Below, piece after piece: positions 27,011-35,930 of a stretch of DNA of 64,000 nucleotides (the first letter of the stretch is position 1; every line of letters begins with the position of its first letter). The DNA lies in NCBI RefSeq assembly GCF_001570925.1, contig NZ_BCSP01000001.1, positions 62,001-126,000 on the forward strand, read 5' to 3'. Source of the DNA: [Zimmermannella] bifida NBRC 103089. GTDB lineage: Bacteria > Actinomycetota > Actinomycetes > Actinomycetales > Microbacteriaceae. The notes below the pieces were generated by a model. It was not told the DNA's origin and made no database searches. It saw only the letters and a program-made list of their open reading frames with translations. Both the position numbers and the translations under genes were made by a program.

Positions 27011-28207
27011 ATGATTCTGAGCAGCACTACCGACATTCGCATCAAGCGGCGACTCCGCCGCGCTCGGCGTACCCCATTGATTTGGCTCTTGGTGCTCGGA
27101 ATTGTGCTGGTAATCGGTTTGATCGCCATCGGTTGGTTGCTGGTGACCTGGGAAGCATCGGCCATCTTGATGGCGTTCCCGGCACTGGTGCCGTTGGCGA
27201 TCGTGTGGTTTTCCGTGCACTGGCTTGACCGTTGGGAGCCAGAGCCGCCGCTCCTGCTGGCCATGTGTTTTCTCTGGGGTGGCGGTGCTTCGATTCTCGG
27301 CACGTTGATCGCCGGTAACTTTCTGCTTGAGGTGGCGGCATCCACCGTTGCGAAGAACATGGACATCGAAGCATTCTCGCTATTGGTTCAAGGACCGGTC
27401 GTCGAAGAGATCATGAAGTCGCTCGGCGTCGTGATCGTGCTGCTCATCGCCTGGCGTGAAGTGCACGGCCTCTTGGACGGGTTTGTATATGCCGCCATGA
27501 TTGGTAGCGGTTTCGCGTTCACCGAGAACATCGTCTATTTCGCATCGTCAGGTTCGACCGGGCTCGACTTTGTGTGGCTGCTCGTAGTGCGCGGCATTCT
27601 GTCGCCGTTCGCTCACGTGGTCTTTACCGGCGCAATCGGTCTGGCGTTAGGCTGGGCGGTTCGACGTCGAGAACCGCTGCACTTCGTAATCGCCGGTCTT
27701 GTCGGCACGGTCGTGGCGGTCGGCCTCCACTCGATGTGGAACGGTGGCAGCCTCTACCTGTTGCCGTTCATTGGTGTCGACCCGAACAATCCGTTTGCCT
27801 GGATCATTTCGTACGCAGTGTTCCAATTGCCGTTGTTCATTCTGTTTGGCTACGTGCTCGTGCAATTGCAATTTCAGGATCAAGAGATCATTCGGATGCG
27901 GTTGGGGGAGTACCGCCGGGCCGGCTGGTTCACGGCTTCAGAAGTACGCATGATTTCGAACTGGCAGGAACGCAAGACCGCAGTCGCTTGGGCGAAACAG
28001 CAGTCGCCAGCGGTTCGGGATGCGCTGCTCGCGTTTGTACGCGACGCAACCCGTCTCGCATTCGCGCGAGAGCACGCATCCGTTGACAAACGCGACCGAC
28101 AGCGCCGCATTCGTGAGAAGGAACTGCTCGAGCAGACTCGGGCCGATCGCAATCTGCTGAACGAACTTACGAACGCCAAAGCACCGACGGAATCACCACA
28201 GGCCTAA
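27011..28207 (+). CDS. PrsW-family intramembrane metalloprotease
   Basis: 398 aa with about eight hydrophobic helices in the first 300 residues. The family motifs are intact: VVEEIMKSLG (EExxK, about residue 135), GSGFAFTENIVYF (FxxxE), SPFAHVVFTG with its His, and HSMWN. A cytoplasmic, highly charged tail (about 300-398) is helical. PrsW proteases cut membrane proteins such as anti-sigma factors; the target here is unknown. The start at ATG 27011 gives a basic N-terminus before the first helix and has a -10-like box 7 nt upstream. An ATG at 26966 in the same frame is possible but less likely. Confidence 0.85.
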   Translation: MILSSTTDIRIKRRLRRARRTPLIWLLVLGIVLVIGLIAIGWLLVTWEASAILMAFPALVPLAIVWFSVHWLDRWEPEPPLLLAMCFLWGGGASILGTLIAGNFLLEVAASTVAKNMDIEAFSLLVQGPVVEEIMKSLGVVIVLLIAWREVHGLLDGFVYAAMIGSGFAFTENIVYFASSGSTGLDFVWLLVVRGILSPFAHVVFTGAIGLALGWAVRRREPLHFVIAGLVGTVVAVGLHSMWNGGSLYLLPFIGVDPNNPFAWIISYAVFQLPLFILFGYVLVQLQFQDQEIIRMRLGEYRRAGWFTASEVRMISNWQERKTAVAWAKQQSPAVRDALLAFVRDATRLAFAREHASVDKRDRQRRIREKELLEQTRADRNLLNELTNAKAPTESPQA

Positions 28208-28243
28208 GGGAACTCTTGGCGAAAGTGTGGTTCGATTCTCACT

Positions 28244-28612
28244 ATGACTGAACTCCAGAAGCCAGAAATCGCATTCCCAGAAGGCCCAGCGCCTGCTGAA
28301 CTGCAGATCGAAGATATTGAAATTGGTGACGGCGCTGAAGCAGTGGCCGGCTCGACCGTTGACGTGCATTACCTCGGCGTTGACTTCGAGAGCGGCGAAG
28401 AGTTTGACTCGTCCTGGTCGCGCGGCCAGTCGGTTGAGTTCCCGCTCGCCATGCTCGTCAAGGGCTGGCAGCTCGGTATTCCTGGCATGAAGGTTGGCGG
28501 CCGCCGCAAGCTTGTCGTGCCTCCTGCACTTGCCTACGGTGAAGCCGGCATGGGCCATCCGCTTTCGGGTCGCACACTCATCTTCGTTATTGACCTGCTC
28601 GGCGTTAAGTAA
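28244..28612 (+). CDS. FKBP-type peptidyl-prolyl cis-trans isomerase
   Basis: 122 aa, a single FKBP domain: VDVHYLGVDFESGEEFDSSWSRGQSVEFPL and GWQLGIPGMKVGGRRKLVVPPALAYGEAG are canonical active-site strands. No signal peptide, so it is cytosolic. It catalyses prolyl isomerisation during protein folding. Located 36 bp after the PrsW-like gene and ended by a strong hairpin at 28628-28662. Confidence 0.93.
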   Translation: MTELQKPEIAFPEGPAPAELQIEDIEIGDGAEAVAGSTVDVHYLGVDFESGEEFDSSWSRGQSVEFPLAMLVKGWQLGIPGMKVGGRRKLVVPPALAYGEAGMGHPLSGRTLIFVIDLLGVK

Positions 28613-28627
28613 TCACCGCCGCAGTAT

Positions 28628-28662
28628 TGATGCCCGCGCCCGTCACTGGGACGCGGGCATCA
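28628..28662. terminator. Terminator after the FKBP gene
   Basis: TGATGCCCGCG (28628-28638) pairs perfectly with CGCGGGCATCA (28652-28662), with a further CCC/GGG inside the loop. Confidence 0.75.
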
Positions 28663-28682
28663 GTGCTATCATGGACAGGTTG

Positions 28683-28731
28683 CCGTGAAACGGCCGCGGA
28701 TAGAGAGAGTTCCTAGACAACGACTAGGAAC
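28683..28731 (+). promoter_or_regulatory. Structured leader of rpsO
   Basis: Two hairpins precede rpsO: CCGT/ACGG (28683-28693) and GTTCCTAG/CTAGGAAC (28709-28731, 8-bp perfect stem). In several bacteria S15 represses its own mRNA through such leaders, with structures that differ between groups. The site is 32 bp before the start codon, so it does not directly hide the Shine-Dalgarno. Confidence 0.45.
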
Positions 28732-28762
28732 GCCGCGCAGCGAACGAAAGGGGCATACGCCA

Positions 28763-29032
28763 ATGGCACTCAACGCTCAGAAGAAGCAGGAAATCATTGC
28801 AGAATACGCAACGCACGAGGGCGACACCGGTAGCCCCGAGGTTCAGGTTGCGCTGCTCACCGCCCGCATCAACGAACTGACCGAGCACCTCAAGCAGCAC
28901 AAGCACGACTACCACTCGCGTCGTGGTCTGCTCCTGCTCGTTGGTCAGCGTCGTCGACTGCTCACGTACCTCACTGGCCTTGACATCGAGCGCTACCGTG
29001 CGCTGATCGAGCGTCTCGGTCTGCGTCGATAA
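28763..29032 (+). CDS. rpsO: 30S ribosomal protein S15
   Basis: 89 aa, the standard length. [67 protein letters not shown] is canonical (shown by its first and last motifs GDTGSPEVQ and [12 protein letters not shown]). Binds the 16S rRNA central domain. AAAGGGG lies 10 nt upstream of ATG 28763. Unlike most actinobacteria, pnp does not follow directly: ppk2 and a metB-like gene lie between. Confidence 0.97.
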   Translation: MALNAQKKQEIIAEYATHEGDTGSPEVQVALLTARINELTEHLKQHKHDYHSRRGLLLLVGQRRRLLTYLTGLDIERYRALIERLGLRR

Positions 29033-29074
29033 GTTCGAGCAAATGATCACTGTCAGGTACGCCTGACGAACACC

Positions 29075-29112
29075 AGGGTGTCTTCGTAATTGCGGAGGCA
29101 CCCTTTGGTTTT
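29075..29112 (+). terminator. rpsO intrinsic terminator
   Basis: AGGGTG (29075-29080) and CACCCT (29099-29104) enclose a second short pairing and are followed by TTTGGTTTT, one of the few clear T-tracts in the window. Confidence 0.75.
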
Positions 29113-29275
29113 CCGGCCAGTGTTTCTCTTCGTGAATTCGGCGCGTGCGTTTTCTTGGGATGCGAGCCATCGCGCATCCGTTGCTGCTCAGACCGGCGAA
29201 AATCTGCTTTGCGACCGGCAAGATTCCGAGGGGATCGCAACATTACGCATCCGCCAGCGTGATTTGCTGTGAACG

Positions 29276-29336
29276 TTGCAGCATCTCCACCGAATCAGCG
29301 GTGCATTCACACATCGTGATCATAGAGATGCTGCAA
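29276..29336 (+). ncRNA. Candidate three-way-junction RNA element upstream of ppk2
   Basis: A perfect 12-bp closing stem (TTGCAGCATCTC at 29276-29287 with its complement at 29325-29336) surrounds two hairpins: CACCG/CGGTG (29288-29303, loop AATCAG) and TCAC/GTGA (29307-29319, loop ACATC). It ends 27 bp before the ppk2 -10-like box, so it is either an upstream operator, the end of an upstream transcript or an element of a longer ppk2 mRNA. No known riboswitch class is recognised. Confidence 0.4.
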
Positions 29337-29363
29337 ATCCTGCCGAATGCCGCGAATTCGCCA

Positions 29364-29369
29364 TAGGGT
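29364..29369 (+). promoter_or_regulatory. -10-like box TAGGGT for ppk2
   Basis: TAGGGT ends 7 nt before ATG 29377. The AGAAGG between them is too close (1 nt) to the ATG to act as Shine-Dalgarno, so a leaderless mRNA is more likely. Confidence 0.4.
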
Positions 29370-29376
29370 AGAAGGT

Positions 29377-30396
29377 ATGGCAAAGCGCACAGAAGAACCC
29401 AACAAGCCTGCGAATGAAGCGATGGTCGAGAAGTCTCCAACGGAAACGTTGCAGACCATTGGCGCAAATGCACCCGATACCTACAAGATGAATCCTTCCG
29501 GTGTCCCAGATATGACGCCTGAAGTTGATGAAATCGGTGAATTGAGCCACCGCAAGCCGGGTGACCCAAATGCGTGGCGCCAGGGCTACCCATATCAGCG
29601 CAAGCTCAGTCGCCCGATCTACGAGCGTCAGAAGCGCAAGCTGCAGATCGAACTTTTGAAGCTGCAGACGCACATCAAGGAATCTGGCGAGAAGGTCGTC
29701 ATCATCTTTGAGGGTCGCGATGCCGCCGGTAAGGGCGGTGCGATCAAGCGCTTCATGGAGCACTTGAACCCACGTGGTGCCCGTACGGTAGCTCTCGAGA
29801 AGCCGACCGAGAAGGAATCCACGCAGTGGTACTTCCAGCGCTACGTTAAGCACCTGCCCTCGGCCGGTGAGATCGTGCTGTTTGACCGCTCGTGGTACAA
29901 CCGCGCGGGTGTCGAACGCGTCATGGGCTACTGCACGCCGAAGGAGTACCTGGAGTTCACCCGTTCGGCCCCAGAGTTTGAGCGGATGCTCGTGCACTCG
30001 GGAATCCACATCATCAAGTTCTGGTTCTCGGTGGGCCGTGCCGAGCAGCTTTCGCGCTTTGCGTCGCGCCGTGACGATCCAGTTCGCCAGTGGAAGCTGT
30101 CGCCGACTGACCTCGCATCGCTCGACAAGTGGGACGACTACACGGCTGCCAAGGAAGCCATGTTCTTCTATACCGACACTGCCGAGTCGCCGTGGACGGT
30201 CATCAAGTCGAACGACAAGAAGCGTGCGCGCCTCGAAGCGATGCGTCACGTGCTCAGCCAGTTTGACTACCCGAACAAGGACCACTCGGTTGTTGGCAAG
30301 CCGGATCCACGCATCGTTGGTTCGCCACGCGACATCTACGACGATGGTGAGCAGCCATCGGGTGAGTTCCCCAACGTAAACATGGCCGCCGAATAG
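29377..30396 (+). CDS. ppk2: Polyphosphate kinase 2
   Basis: 339 aa. PPK2 enzymes use polyphosphate to phosphorylate nucleoside diphosphates (or run in reverse). A charged N-terminus of about 75 residues precedes the kinase core: Walker A FEGRDAAGKGGAIKR (about residue 110), Walker B DRSWYNRAGVERVMG (about 172), lid with FASRRDDPVRQWKLSP. The single-domain layout and KSNDKKRARL tail fit class I PPK2. ATG 29377 is chosen over an in-frame ATG at 29347. It is flanked by a structured element upstream and a strong terminator downstream, so it is probably monocistronic. Confidence 0.92.
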   Translation: MAKRTEEPNKPANEAMVEKSPTETLQTIGANAPDTYKMNPSGVPDMTPEVDEIGELSHRKPGDPNAWRQGYPYQRKLSRPIYERQKRKLQIELLKLQTHIKESGEKVVIIFEGRDAAGKGGAIKRFMEHLNPRGARTVALEKPTEKESTQWYFQRYVKHLPSAGEIVLFDRSWYNRAGVERVMGYCTPKEYLEFTRSAPEFERMLVHSGIHIIKFWFSVGRAEQLSRFASRRDDPVRQWKLSPTDLASLDKWDDYTAAKEAMFFYTDTAESPWTVIKSNDKKRARLEAMRHVLSQFDYPNKDHSVVGKPDPRIVGSPRDIYDDGEQPSGEFPNVNMAAE

Positions 30397-30403
30397 GCCG
30401 GTG

Positions 30404-30433
30404 ATATTCGGCACAGTTCATGTGACCGAATAT
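30404..30433. repeat. Inverted repeat after ppk2
   Basis: ATATTCGG (30404-30411) and CCGAATAT (30426-30433) are perfect arms around a 14-nt loop, 8 bp after the ppk2 stop. It may assist termination. Confidence 0.45.
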
Positions 30434-30443
30434 GACGGGAATT

Positions 30444-30474
30444 GTGACGCCATGCGACTTTCGCATGGCGTCAC
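30444..30474. terminator. ppk2 terminator
   Basis: A 13-bp perfect stem, GTGACGCCATGCG (30444-30456) with its complement (30462-30474), loop ACTTT, followed by TTCGTTG. Confidence 0.8.
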
Positions 30475-30569
30475 TTCGTTGCGCTCCATACGCTCACTGA
30501 CACGAACGCGCATCCGCCAACTATCGGTTTGTGGATATACGGATGCCAATCGCACGCAAAGGGAGCATC

Positions 30570-31745
30570 ATGTCATCACCAATTTCCGTAACTCCAGCAA
30601 TTCGTGCGGGGCTCGATTCTGATCAGCAATTTGGATCGGTGGTGCCCCCGCTGTATTTGTCAACGAACTTTACGTTTCGTGAACTCGGTTCGCCGCGGGA
30701 ATTTGATTACACCCGCTCGGGTAATCCCACCAGAGCTTGTTTAGCCGATGCCATCGCACATCTTGAAGGCGGCGCCGGTGCGACGATCACTGCAACCGGG
30801 ATGGGGGCCATCACGCTGGTCCTGCTCGCGCAATTGCAGCCGGGCGACCGCGTTGCCTATCCGCACGATTGTTATGGCGGATCGTGGCGGCTCTTCGAAG
30901 AACTCCGCGCACGGCACCACTTCGAATTTTTCCCAGTAGATTTCACGGCGCCAAATGTGCACGAAGAACTTGGCCACATCCGCCCCAAACTGGTGTGGAT
31001 CGAATCACCGTCTAATCCGCTCCTGCGTATTACCGACATTCGTACGGTTAGTGCGACGGCAAAGCGGCTTGGTGCAACAGTGGTGGTGGACAACACCTTC
31101 TTGACACCACTCGGCCAATTGCCACTGGCACTCGGTGCCGATGTCGTTGTGCATTCGGTCACGAAGTATCTCAACGGGCATTCCGATGTCGTGCAGGGTG
31201 CGGTAATTGCGAAAACTGTGCGCCTCGCCGAGCAACTCGACTATTGGGCAAATGTGCTCGGGCTAACTGCAAGCCCAATTGATTCCCACTTGGTGCTTCG
31301 TGGACTTCGCACCCTTGAACTGCGATTCGCGCGACACCAAGCAAACGCCCAACAATTGGTCGACGCGATTGCATCGCATCCCGCAATTGCCAAGATGCAC
31401 TTCCCTGGACTCAGCACGCACCCGGAACACTCGCTTGCACAATCACAACAGCACGGATTCGGTGCGGTCTTCTCGATTGAGCTTCGCGGGGGAGAAGCTG
31501 CGGTGCAGGCGTTCACCCAAGGGCTGCAATTGTTCTCGTTGGCAGAATCACTCGGCGGTACTGAATCATTGGTTGCCCACCCCGCCACCATGACCCATGC
31601 CTCGATGACGCCCGAGGCGCAAGCGACTGCAGGCATTACACCGGGACTCTTGCGCTTCTCGGTGGGGATCGATCCGGTTCATGAACTCATTGCAGATGTT
31701 CGAAATGGATTGGCTCGTGCCGACGAAGTCGTTGCCGCAGTTTAA
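30570..31745 (+). CDS. metB: Cystathionine gamma-synthase (MetB-like, PLP-dependent)
   Basis: 391 aa. Cys/Met-metabolism PLP enzyme. Its motifs follow enterobacterial MetB closely: QFGSVVPPLYLSTNFTF, YTRSGNPTR, PHDCYGGSWRLFEEL, WIESPSNPLLRITDI, VVDNTFLTPLGQLPLALGAD, the PLP lysine in SVTKYLNGHSDVV (about residue 200), and LGGTESLVAHPATMTH. It would join O-acylhomoserine and cysteine; cystathionine lyase activity cannot be excluded. GGGAG 4 nt upstream of ATG 30570 supports the start. Contains AGA (30732) and TTA (30741) codons, rare in neighbouring genes, and sits between rpsO and pnp. Confidence 0.85.
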   Translation: MSSPISVTPAIRAGLDSDQQFGSVVPPLYLSTNFTFRELGSPREFDYTRSGNPTRACLADAIAHLEGGAGATITATGMGAITLVLLAQLQPGDRVAYPHDCYGGSWRLFEELRARHHFEFFPVDFTAPNVHEELGHIRPKLVWIESPSNPLLRITDIRTVSATAKRLGATVVVDNTFLTPLGQLPLALGADVVVHSVTKYLNGHSDVVQGAVIAKTVRLAEQLDYWANVLGLTASPIDSHLVLRGLRTLELRFARHQANAQQLVDAIASHPAIAKMHFPGLSTHPEHSLAQSQQHGFGAVFSIELRGGEAAVQAFTQGLQLFSLAESLGGTESLVAHPATMTHASMTPEAQATAGITPGLLRFSVGIDPVHELIADVRNGLARADEVVAAV

Positions 31746-31875
31746 TCCGGACGGAATTGTGGTGCGGTAGGCATCGCGCAACGCAAATATTCGGTCGTGG
31801 GTGCAAACTCTCGGGACGTCACACACATTTGGCAGCTTTCCCGCTGCTAGGCTCGGAGCTGTTCATAAAGATGTG

Positions 31876-31902
31876 CACCGAAGTCTTGACTGATCTTCGG
31901 TG
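31876..31902 (+). promoter_or_regulatory. Hairpin in the pnp leader
   Basis: CACCGAAG (31876-31883) and CTTCGGTG (31895-31902) form a perfect 8-bp stem about 105 nt before the pnp start. In E. coli, PNPase represses itself through a processed leader hairpin; a similar role is possible here but not shown. Confidence 0.4.
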
Positions 31903-32006
31903 GTGATGATCCGGACCAGCGTGCAATTTGTTGTTGCGGGATGCGTGCCGGGGCATTTCTACTGATGGTCAGTCGTCGGTGCGCGAACACGAAGAAAGGA
32001 GACCTT

Positions 32007-34274
32007 GTGGAAGGTCCTGAAATCAAGTTCGCCGAAACCGTTATTGATAACGGAAAGTTCGGTACCCGCACGGTTCGATTCGAAACCGGCCGTCTCGCCC
32101 AGCAGTCGCAGGGTTCGGCAGTTGCCTACCTCGATGAAGACATCATGCTCCTCAGCGCGACCAGCGTCTCGAAGCAGCCAAAGGATCACTTTGACTTCTT
32201 CCCACTGACCGTAGACGTAGAAGAGCGTTCGTACGCCAAGGGCGCGATCCCTGGCTCGTTCTTCCGCCGCGAAGGCCGTCCGTCGACCGAGGCAATCCTT
32301 GCCTGCCGTCTGATCGACCGCCCGATGCGCCCGTCGTTCGCTGACGGTCTGCGTAACGAAGTTCAGATCGTGGTTACCGTGCTCTCGATTGCACCGGACG
32401 AGACCTACGACGTGCTCGCAGTCAACGCGGCTTCGATGTCGTCGCAGATCTCGGGCGTGCCGTTCTCGGGCCCAATCGGTGCGGTACGCATCGTGCTCAT
32501 CGACGGCCAGTGGGTCGCATTCCCGCGCCACTCGCAGCTCGCTGACGCTACCTTCGAACTCACCGTTGCTGGCCGCCTGGTCACCAACGCCGAGGGTAAC
32601 GAAGACGTCGCCATCATGATGGTTGAAGCACAGGCTCCTGACAACGCTTGGGAGAACATCAACAACGGTGGCGTTAAGCCGGACGAAGCTGTCGTGGCCC
32701 AGGGCCTCGAAGCTTCGAAGCCGTTCATCACGCAGCTCATCAATGCACAGCAGCAGGTTGCTGATCAGGTCAACAAGGAAGTTCAGGACTACCCGACCTT
32801 CCCTGCCTACTCTGACGAGGTACGTGCCCTCGTGGCCGAACTCGCCGAGAAGGAACTGGTTGACGTCTACCAGATCGCCGACAAGGTCGAGCGCCAGAAC
32901 GCTGATGACGCACTCAAGGAGCGCGTCAAGGAAGCCATCGCCGCCAAGGTCGAAGCCGGTGAACTCGACGAACACGCCACCGGTGAAGTTTCGGGTGCCT
33001 ACAAGTCGGTCACCAAGGACGTCGTACGCGGTCGCATCCTGCGCGAAGGTCTGCGCATCGACGGCCGTGGCGTTGCCGACATCCGTCAGCTTGACGCTGA
33101 GGTCGAGGTCATTCCGCGCATGCACGGTTCGGCCATCTTCCAGCGTGGTGAGACGCAGATTCTGGGCGTAACCACCCTGAACATGCTCAAGATGGAGCAG
33201 CAGATCGACTCGCTGAGCCCGGTTACCACCAAGCGCTACATGCACCACTACAACTTCCCGCCATACTCGACCGGTGAAACCGGCCGCGTTGGTTCGCCGA
33301 AGCGTCGCGAAATCGGTCACGGAAACCTTGCCGAGAAGGCACTCGTCGCCGTACTGCCAACGCGTGAAGAGTTCCCCTACGCGATCCGCCAGGTTTCGGA
33401 AGCACTGGGCTCGAATGGTTCGACTTCGATGGGCTCGGTCTGTGCATCGACGCTGTCGCTGCTCAACGCCGGTGTTCCGCTGCGAGCACCGGTTGCCGGT
33501 ATCGCCATGGGTCTGGTCTCGGCTGAAGTTGACGGCGAAATGAAGTACCAGGCGCTCACCGACATCCTCGGTGCTGAAGACGCCCTCGGCGACATGGACT
33601 TCAAGGTTGCCGGTACCGCGGACTTCATCACCGCACTCCAGCTCGACACCAAGCTTGACGGTATTCCCTCGGAGGTGCTCGACGCCGCACTCAAGCAGGC
33701 GCACGACGCTCGCACGAAGATCCTCAACGAGGCCATCATCGCCGTCATCCCTGAACCAGACGAAATGGCTGCAACTGCGCCACGCGTCATCTCGGTCAAG
33801 GTACCAGTCGACAAGATCGGTGAGGTCATCGGCCCTAAGGGCAAGGTCATCAACCAGATTCAGGAAGACACCGGCGCCGACATCTCGATTGAGGACGACG
33901 GCACCGTCTACATCGGCGCGACCGATGGTCCATCGGCTGAAGCAGCTCGTGACGCGGTTAACGCAATTGCGAACCCACAGGTTCCAGAAGTTGGCGAACA
34001 GTACCTCGGTACCGTCGTGAAGTGCGCCAGCTTCGGTGCGTTCATCTCGCTGCTGCCCGGTAAGGACGGCCTGCTGCACATCTCTGAGGTGCGCAAGCTC
34101 GTCGGCGGCAAGCGCGTCGAAAACGTCGAGGACGTGCTTTCGGTCGGTCAGAAGCTGCTGGTTCGCATCACCAAGGTTGACGACCGCGGCAAGCTTTCGC
34201 TCGAGCCAGTGCTCGCCGAGGGTGAAGGCGATTCGGAAGCTGCCGACGCACCAGCCGCAGACGACGCTGAGTAA
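32007..34274 (+). CDS. pnp: Polynucleotide phosphorylase (PNPase)
   Basis: 755 aa from GTG 32007, with AAAGGAG 5 nt upstream. Two RNase PH domains (about residues 15-145 and 340-560) flank a helical domain; the second carries the active-site segments [23 protein letters not shown] and [19 protein letters not shown] (about 590-650, [16 protein letters not shown]) and S1 (about 655-725) follow, then an acidic tail. It degrades RNA phosphorolytically from the 3' end, as part of the degradosome in many bacteria. Monocistronic, with its own leader hairpin and strong terminator. Confidence 0.96.
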   Translation: MEGPEIKFAETVIDNGKFGTRTVRFETGRLAQQSQGSAVAYLDEDIMLLSATSVSKQPKDHFDFFPLTVDVEERSYAKGAIPGSFFRREGRPSTEAILACRLIDRPMRPSFADGLRNEVQIVVTVLSIAPDETYDVLAVNAASMSSQISGVPFSGPIGAVRIVLIDGQWVAFPRHSQLADATFELTVAGRLVTNAEGNEDVAIMMVEAQAPDNAWENINNGGVKPDEAVVAQGLEASKPFITQLINAQQQVADQVNKEVQDYPTFPAYSDEVRALVAELAEKELVDVYQIADKVERQNADDALKERVKEAIAAKVEAGELDEHATGEVSGAYKSVTKDVVRGRILREGLRIDGRGVADIRQLDAEVEVIPRMHGSAIFQRGETQILGVTTLNMLKMEQQIDSLSPVTTKRYMHHYNFPPYSTGETGRVGSPKRREIGHGNLAEKALVAVLPTREEFPYAIRQVSEALGSNGSTSMGSVCASTLSLLNAGVPLRAPVAGIAMGLVSAEVDGEMKYQALTDILGAEDALGDMDFKVAGTADFITALQLDTKLDGIPSEVLDAALKQAHDARTKILNEAIIAVIPEPDEMAATAPRVISVKVPVDKIGEVIGPKGKVINQIQEDTGADISIEDDGTVYIGATDGPSAEAARDAVNAIANPQVPEVGEQYLGTVVKCASFGAFISLLPGKDGLLHISEVRKLVGGKRVENVEDVLSVGQKLLVRITKVDDRGKLSLEPVLAEGEGDSEAADAPAADDAE

Positions 34275-34583
34275 TACCGACACTGGTTACGTGAGCGGAA
34301 TACCACCGATCACCTAGCCACCGTCTCGGTATGAACTTGTCGATCGCGTAATCGCGATATCGAATAACCGGGGCAATGCCAACTCGTAAGAGTTGCGTAT
34401 TGCCCCGGTTTTCGCATCCTGCTGACGGACAGCCACGACCGATGACGGGATCCAACGGGAGGGGGCAGCAAACGAATCATGCGTGCACCACCGTGCCCGG
34501 TGCATCCACCGAGGGATATTGGATGCGACTGATGCAGTGTTGTGGCCGAGCCGGACGCTCGGTGCGGGTAGGGTAGGGGCGCT
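34275..34583. other. Intergenic region pnp - M16 protease gene
   Basis: 309 bp with the pnp terminator (34366-34410). Beyond it an inverted repeat GCATCCA/TGGATGC (34502-34526) is built from two opposed copies of the recurrent GCATCC word. TAGGGTAGGGG just before ATG 34584 could hold a -10 or a Shine-Dalgarno. No gene is supported. Confidence 0.6.
34366..34412 (+). terminator. pnp terminator
   Basis: AACCGGGGCAAT (34366-34377) pairs with ATTGCCCCGGTT (34399-34410); an inner AACTC/GAGTT hairpin (loop GTAA) sits on top, and TTTT follows. Confidence 0.8.
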
Positions 34584-35930
34584 ATGACAAACGCCATTCC
34601 GCTCCCATTCGACCTCCCGCATCTTGACGCCACCGTTGCGGGTGGCTCGCGACTGCAGCGAACGGTGCTTCCGAGTGGTGTGCGTCTGATCACCGAACAC
34701 GTGCCCGGGTCGGCATCGGCCTCAATCGGGTTTTACGTGCCGCTCGGATCGCGCGATGAAGCCGATCGTGAGTACGGCTCGAGCCACTTTCTTGAGCACC
34801 TGCTGTTCAAGGGCACGCCTACGCGCGACGCTCGTCGTGTCGCGCTGGAATTTGAACGTGTCGGCGGCGACTTCAATGCGGCTACTTCGCGCGAGCAAAC
34901 GGTCTATCACGCGCGTGTTCGTGACCAGGATCTCGGTATGGCGATCGATGTGCTCACCGACATGTTGACGAGCTCACTGCTCGACACCGACGAGTTTGAA
35001 CTCGAACGCGGCGTGATTCTTGAAGAAATCGCCATGACCGAAGACGACCCCACCGACGTGCTGTGGGAGCGGTTCTACCAAAACTTCTTCGGCGACCACC
35101 CGCTCGGTCGACCCATCGCTGGCACCCCGGAATCCATCCTCGCCAGCACCCGCGACGAGGTCTGGGACTTCTACCAGCGCAACTACACGCCACGCTCACT
35201 GGTTGTCGCCATCGCCGGCAACGTCGACCACGACACTGCCCTGCGTCAACTCTGTGACGGGCTCGTGCGCGGTGGCTGGAACCTCGACGCGCCAGGTGAA
35301 CCGATCGCGCGACGCTACCGCGACGCGTTCGTACCAACTCGTCGATCGCTATTTGAAGCGATCGACCGTGAACTCGAGCAAACGAACCTGATTATCGCCG
35401 CCCCGGGTCTGCAATCCGGTGACCCGCGACGTCACACGTTCGGTCTCATGCACCACATTCTCGGTGGCGGCATGTCGTCGCGACTTTTCCACGAGGTTCG
35501 CGAACGTCGAGGACTTGTTTATTCGGTCTATTCGTTCGCAGCCAGCCACGCTGACACCGGTGTCACCGGCATCTCTGCCGCTTGTATGCCGGACAAGGCT
35601 GCCGAGGCAGTGCGTGTGATTCGTGCGGAGCTCGAAAAGCTTGCAACCGACGGCGTTGGCGAAGAAGAACTCGCCGATGCCAAGGGCGCCGGAGCCGGCG
35701 GCGGCGCACTCGCACTCGAGTCGATGCACGCCCGCATGAACCGCCTTGCCCGTGCCGAACTCGTGCTCGGCGAATTCGCCGACCTCGACGTGGGCGTCGC
35801 ACGCATGGCCGAAGTCACCAATGAGGACATCCGTGCCCTGGCACAAACTTTGACCGATCAGTCGTTTACCAGCGAAACGATCGGGCCGCTCACCGAGGCG
35901 GCGCGGCACGAGCTTGAGGCACTGGCATGA
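34584..35930 (+). CDS. M16-family zinc peptidase
   Basis: 448 aa. The inverted zinc motif HxxEH is visible as HFLEHLLFKGT (about residue 68) with the downstream Glu in LEEIAMTEDDP (about residue 148). The two M16 domains are complete (second domain QTNLIIAAPGL, GGGMSSRLFHEVRERRGLVYSVYS). Such processing peptidases lie downstream of pnp in many Gram-positive genomes. The R/Y substrate pair of the second domain is present, so it may be a single-chain active peptidase. The following gene overlaps its stop by 4 bp. Confidence 0.92.
   Translation: MTNAIPLPFDLPHLDATVAGGSRLQRTVLPSGVRLITEHVPGSASASIGFYVPLGSRDEADREYGSSHFLEHLLFKGTPTRDARRVALEFERVGGDFNAATSREQTVYHARVRDQDLGMAIDVLTDMLTSSLLDTDEFELERGVILEEIAMTEDDPTDVLWERFYQNFFGDHPLGRPIAGTPESILASTRDEVWDFYQRNYTPRSLVVAIAGNVDHDTALRQLCDGLVRGGWNLDAPGEPIARRYRDAFVPTRRSLFEAIDRELEQTNLIIAAPGLQSGDPRRHTFGLMHHILGGGMSSRLFHEVRERRGLVYSVYSFAASHADTGVTGISAACMPDKAAEAVRVIRAELEKLATDGVGEEELADAKGAGAGGGALALESMHARMNRLARAELVLGEFADLDVGVARMAEVTNEDIRALAQTLTDQSFTSETIGPLTEAARHELEALA

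Larger units (their letters stand above)
29033..29376. other. Intergenic region rpsO-ppk2
   Basis: 344 bp. It contains a small hairpin (GTCAGG/CCTGAC, 29052-29067), the rpsO terminator (29075-29112), two CGCATCC words (29073-region 29173-29179 and 29246-29252), a structured element at 29276-29336 and the -10-like TAGGGT of ppk2. I see no credible gene. Confidence 0.6.

Noticed and set aside
31959-34283. A 774-codon open frame on the minus strand opposite pnp
   Set aside because: It mirrors the pnp frame exactly and has no domain or start signal; long antisense frames are expected from the codon bias of pnp.
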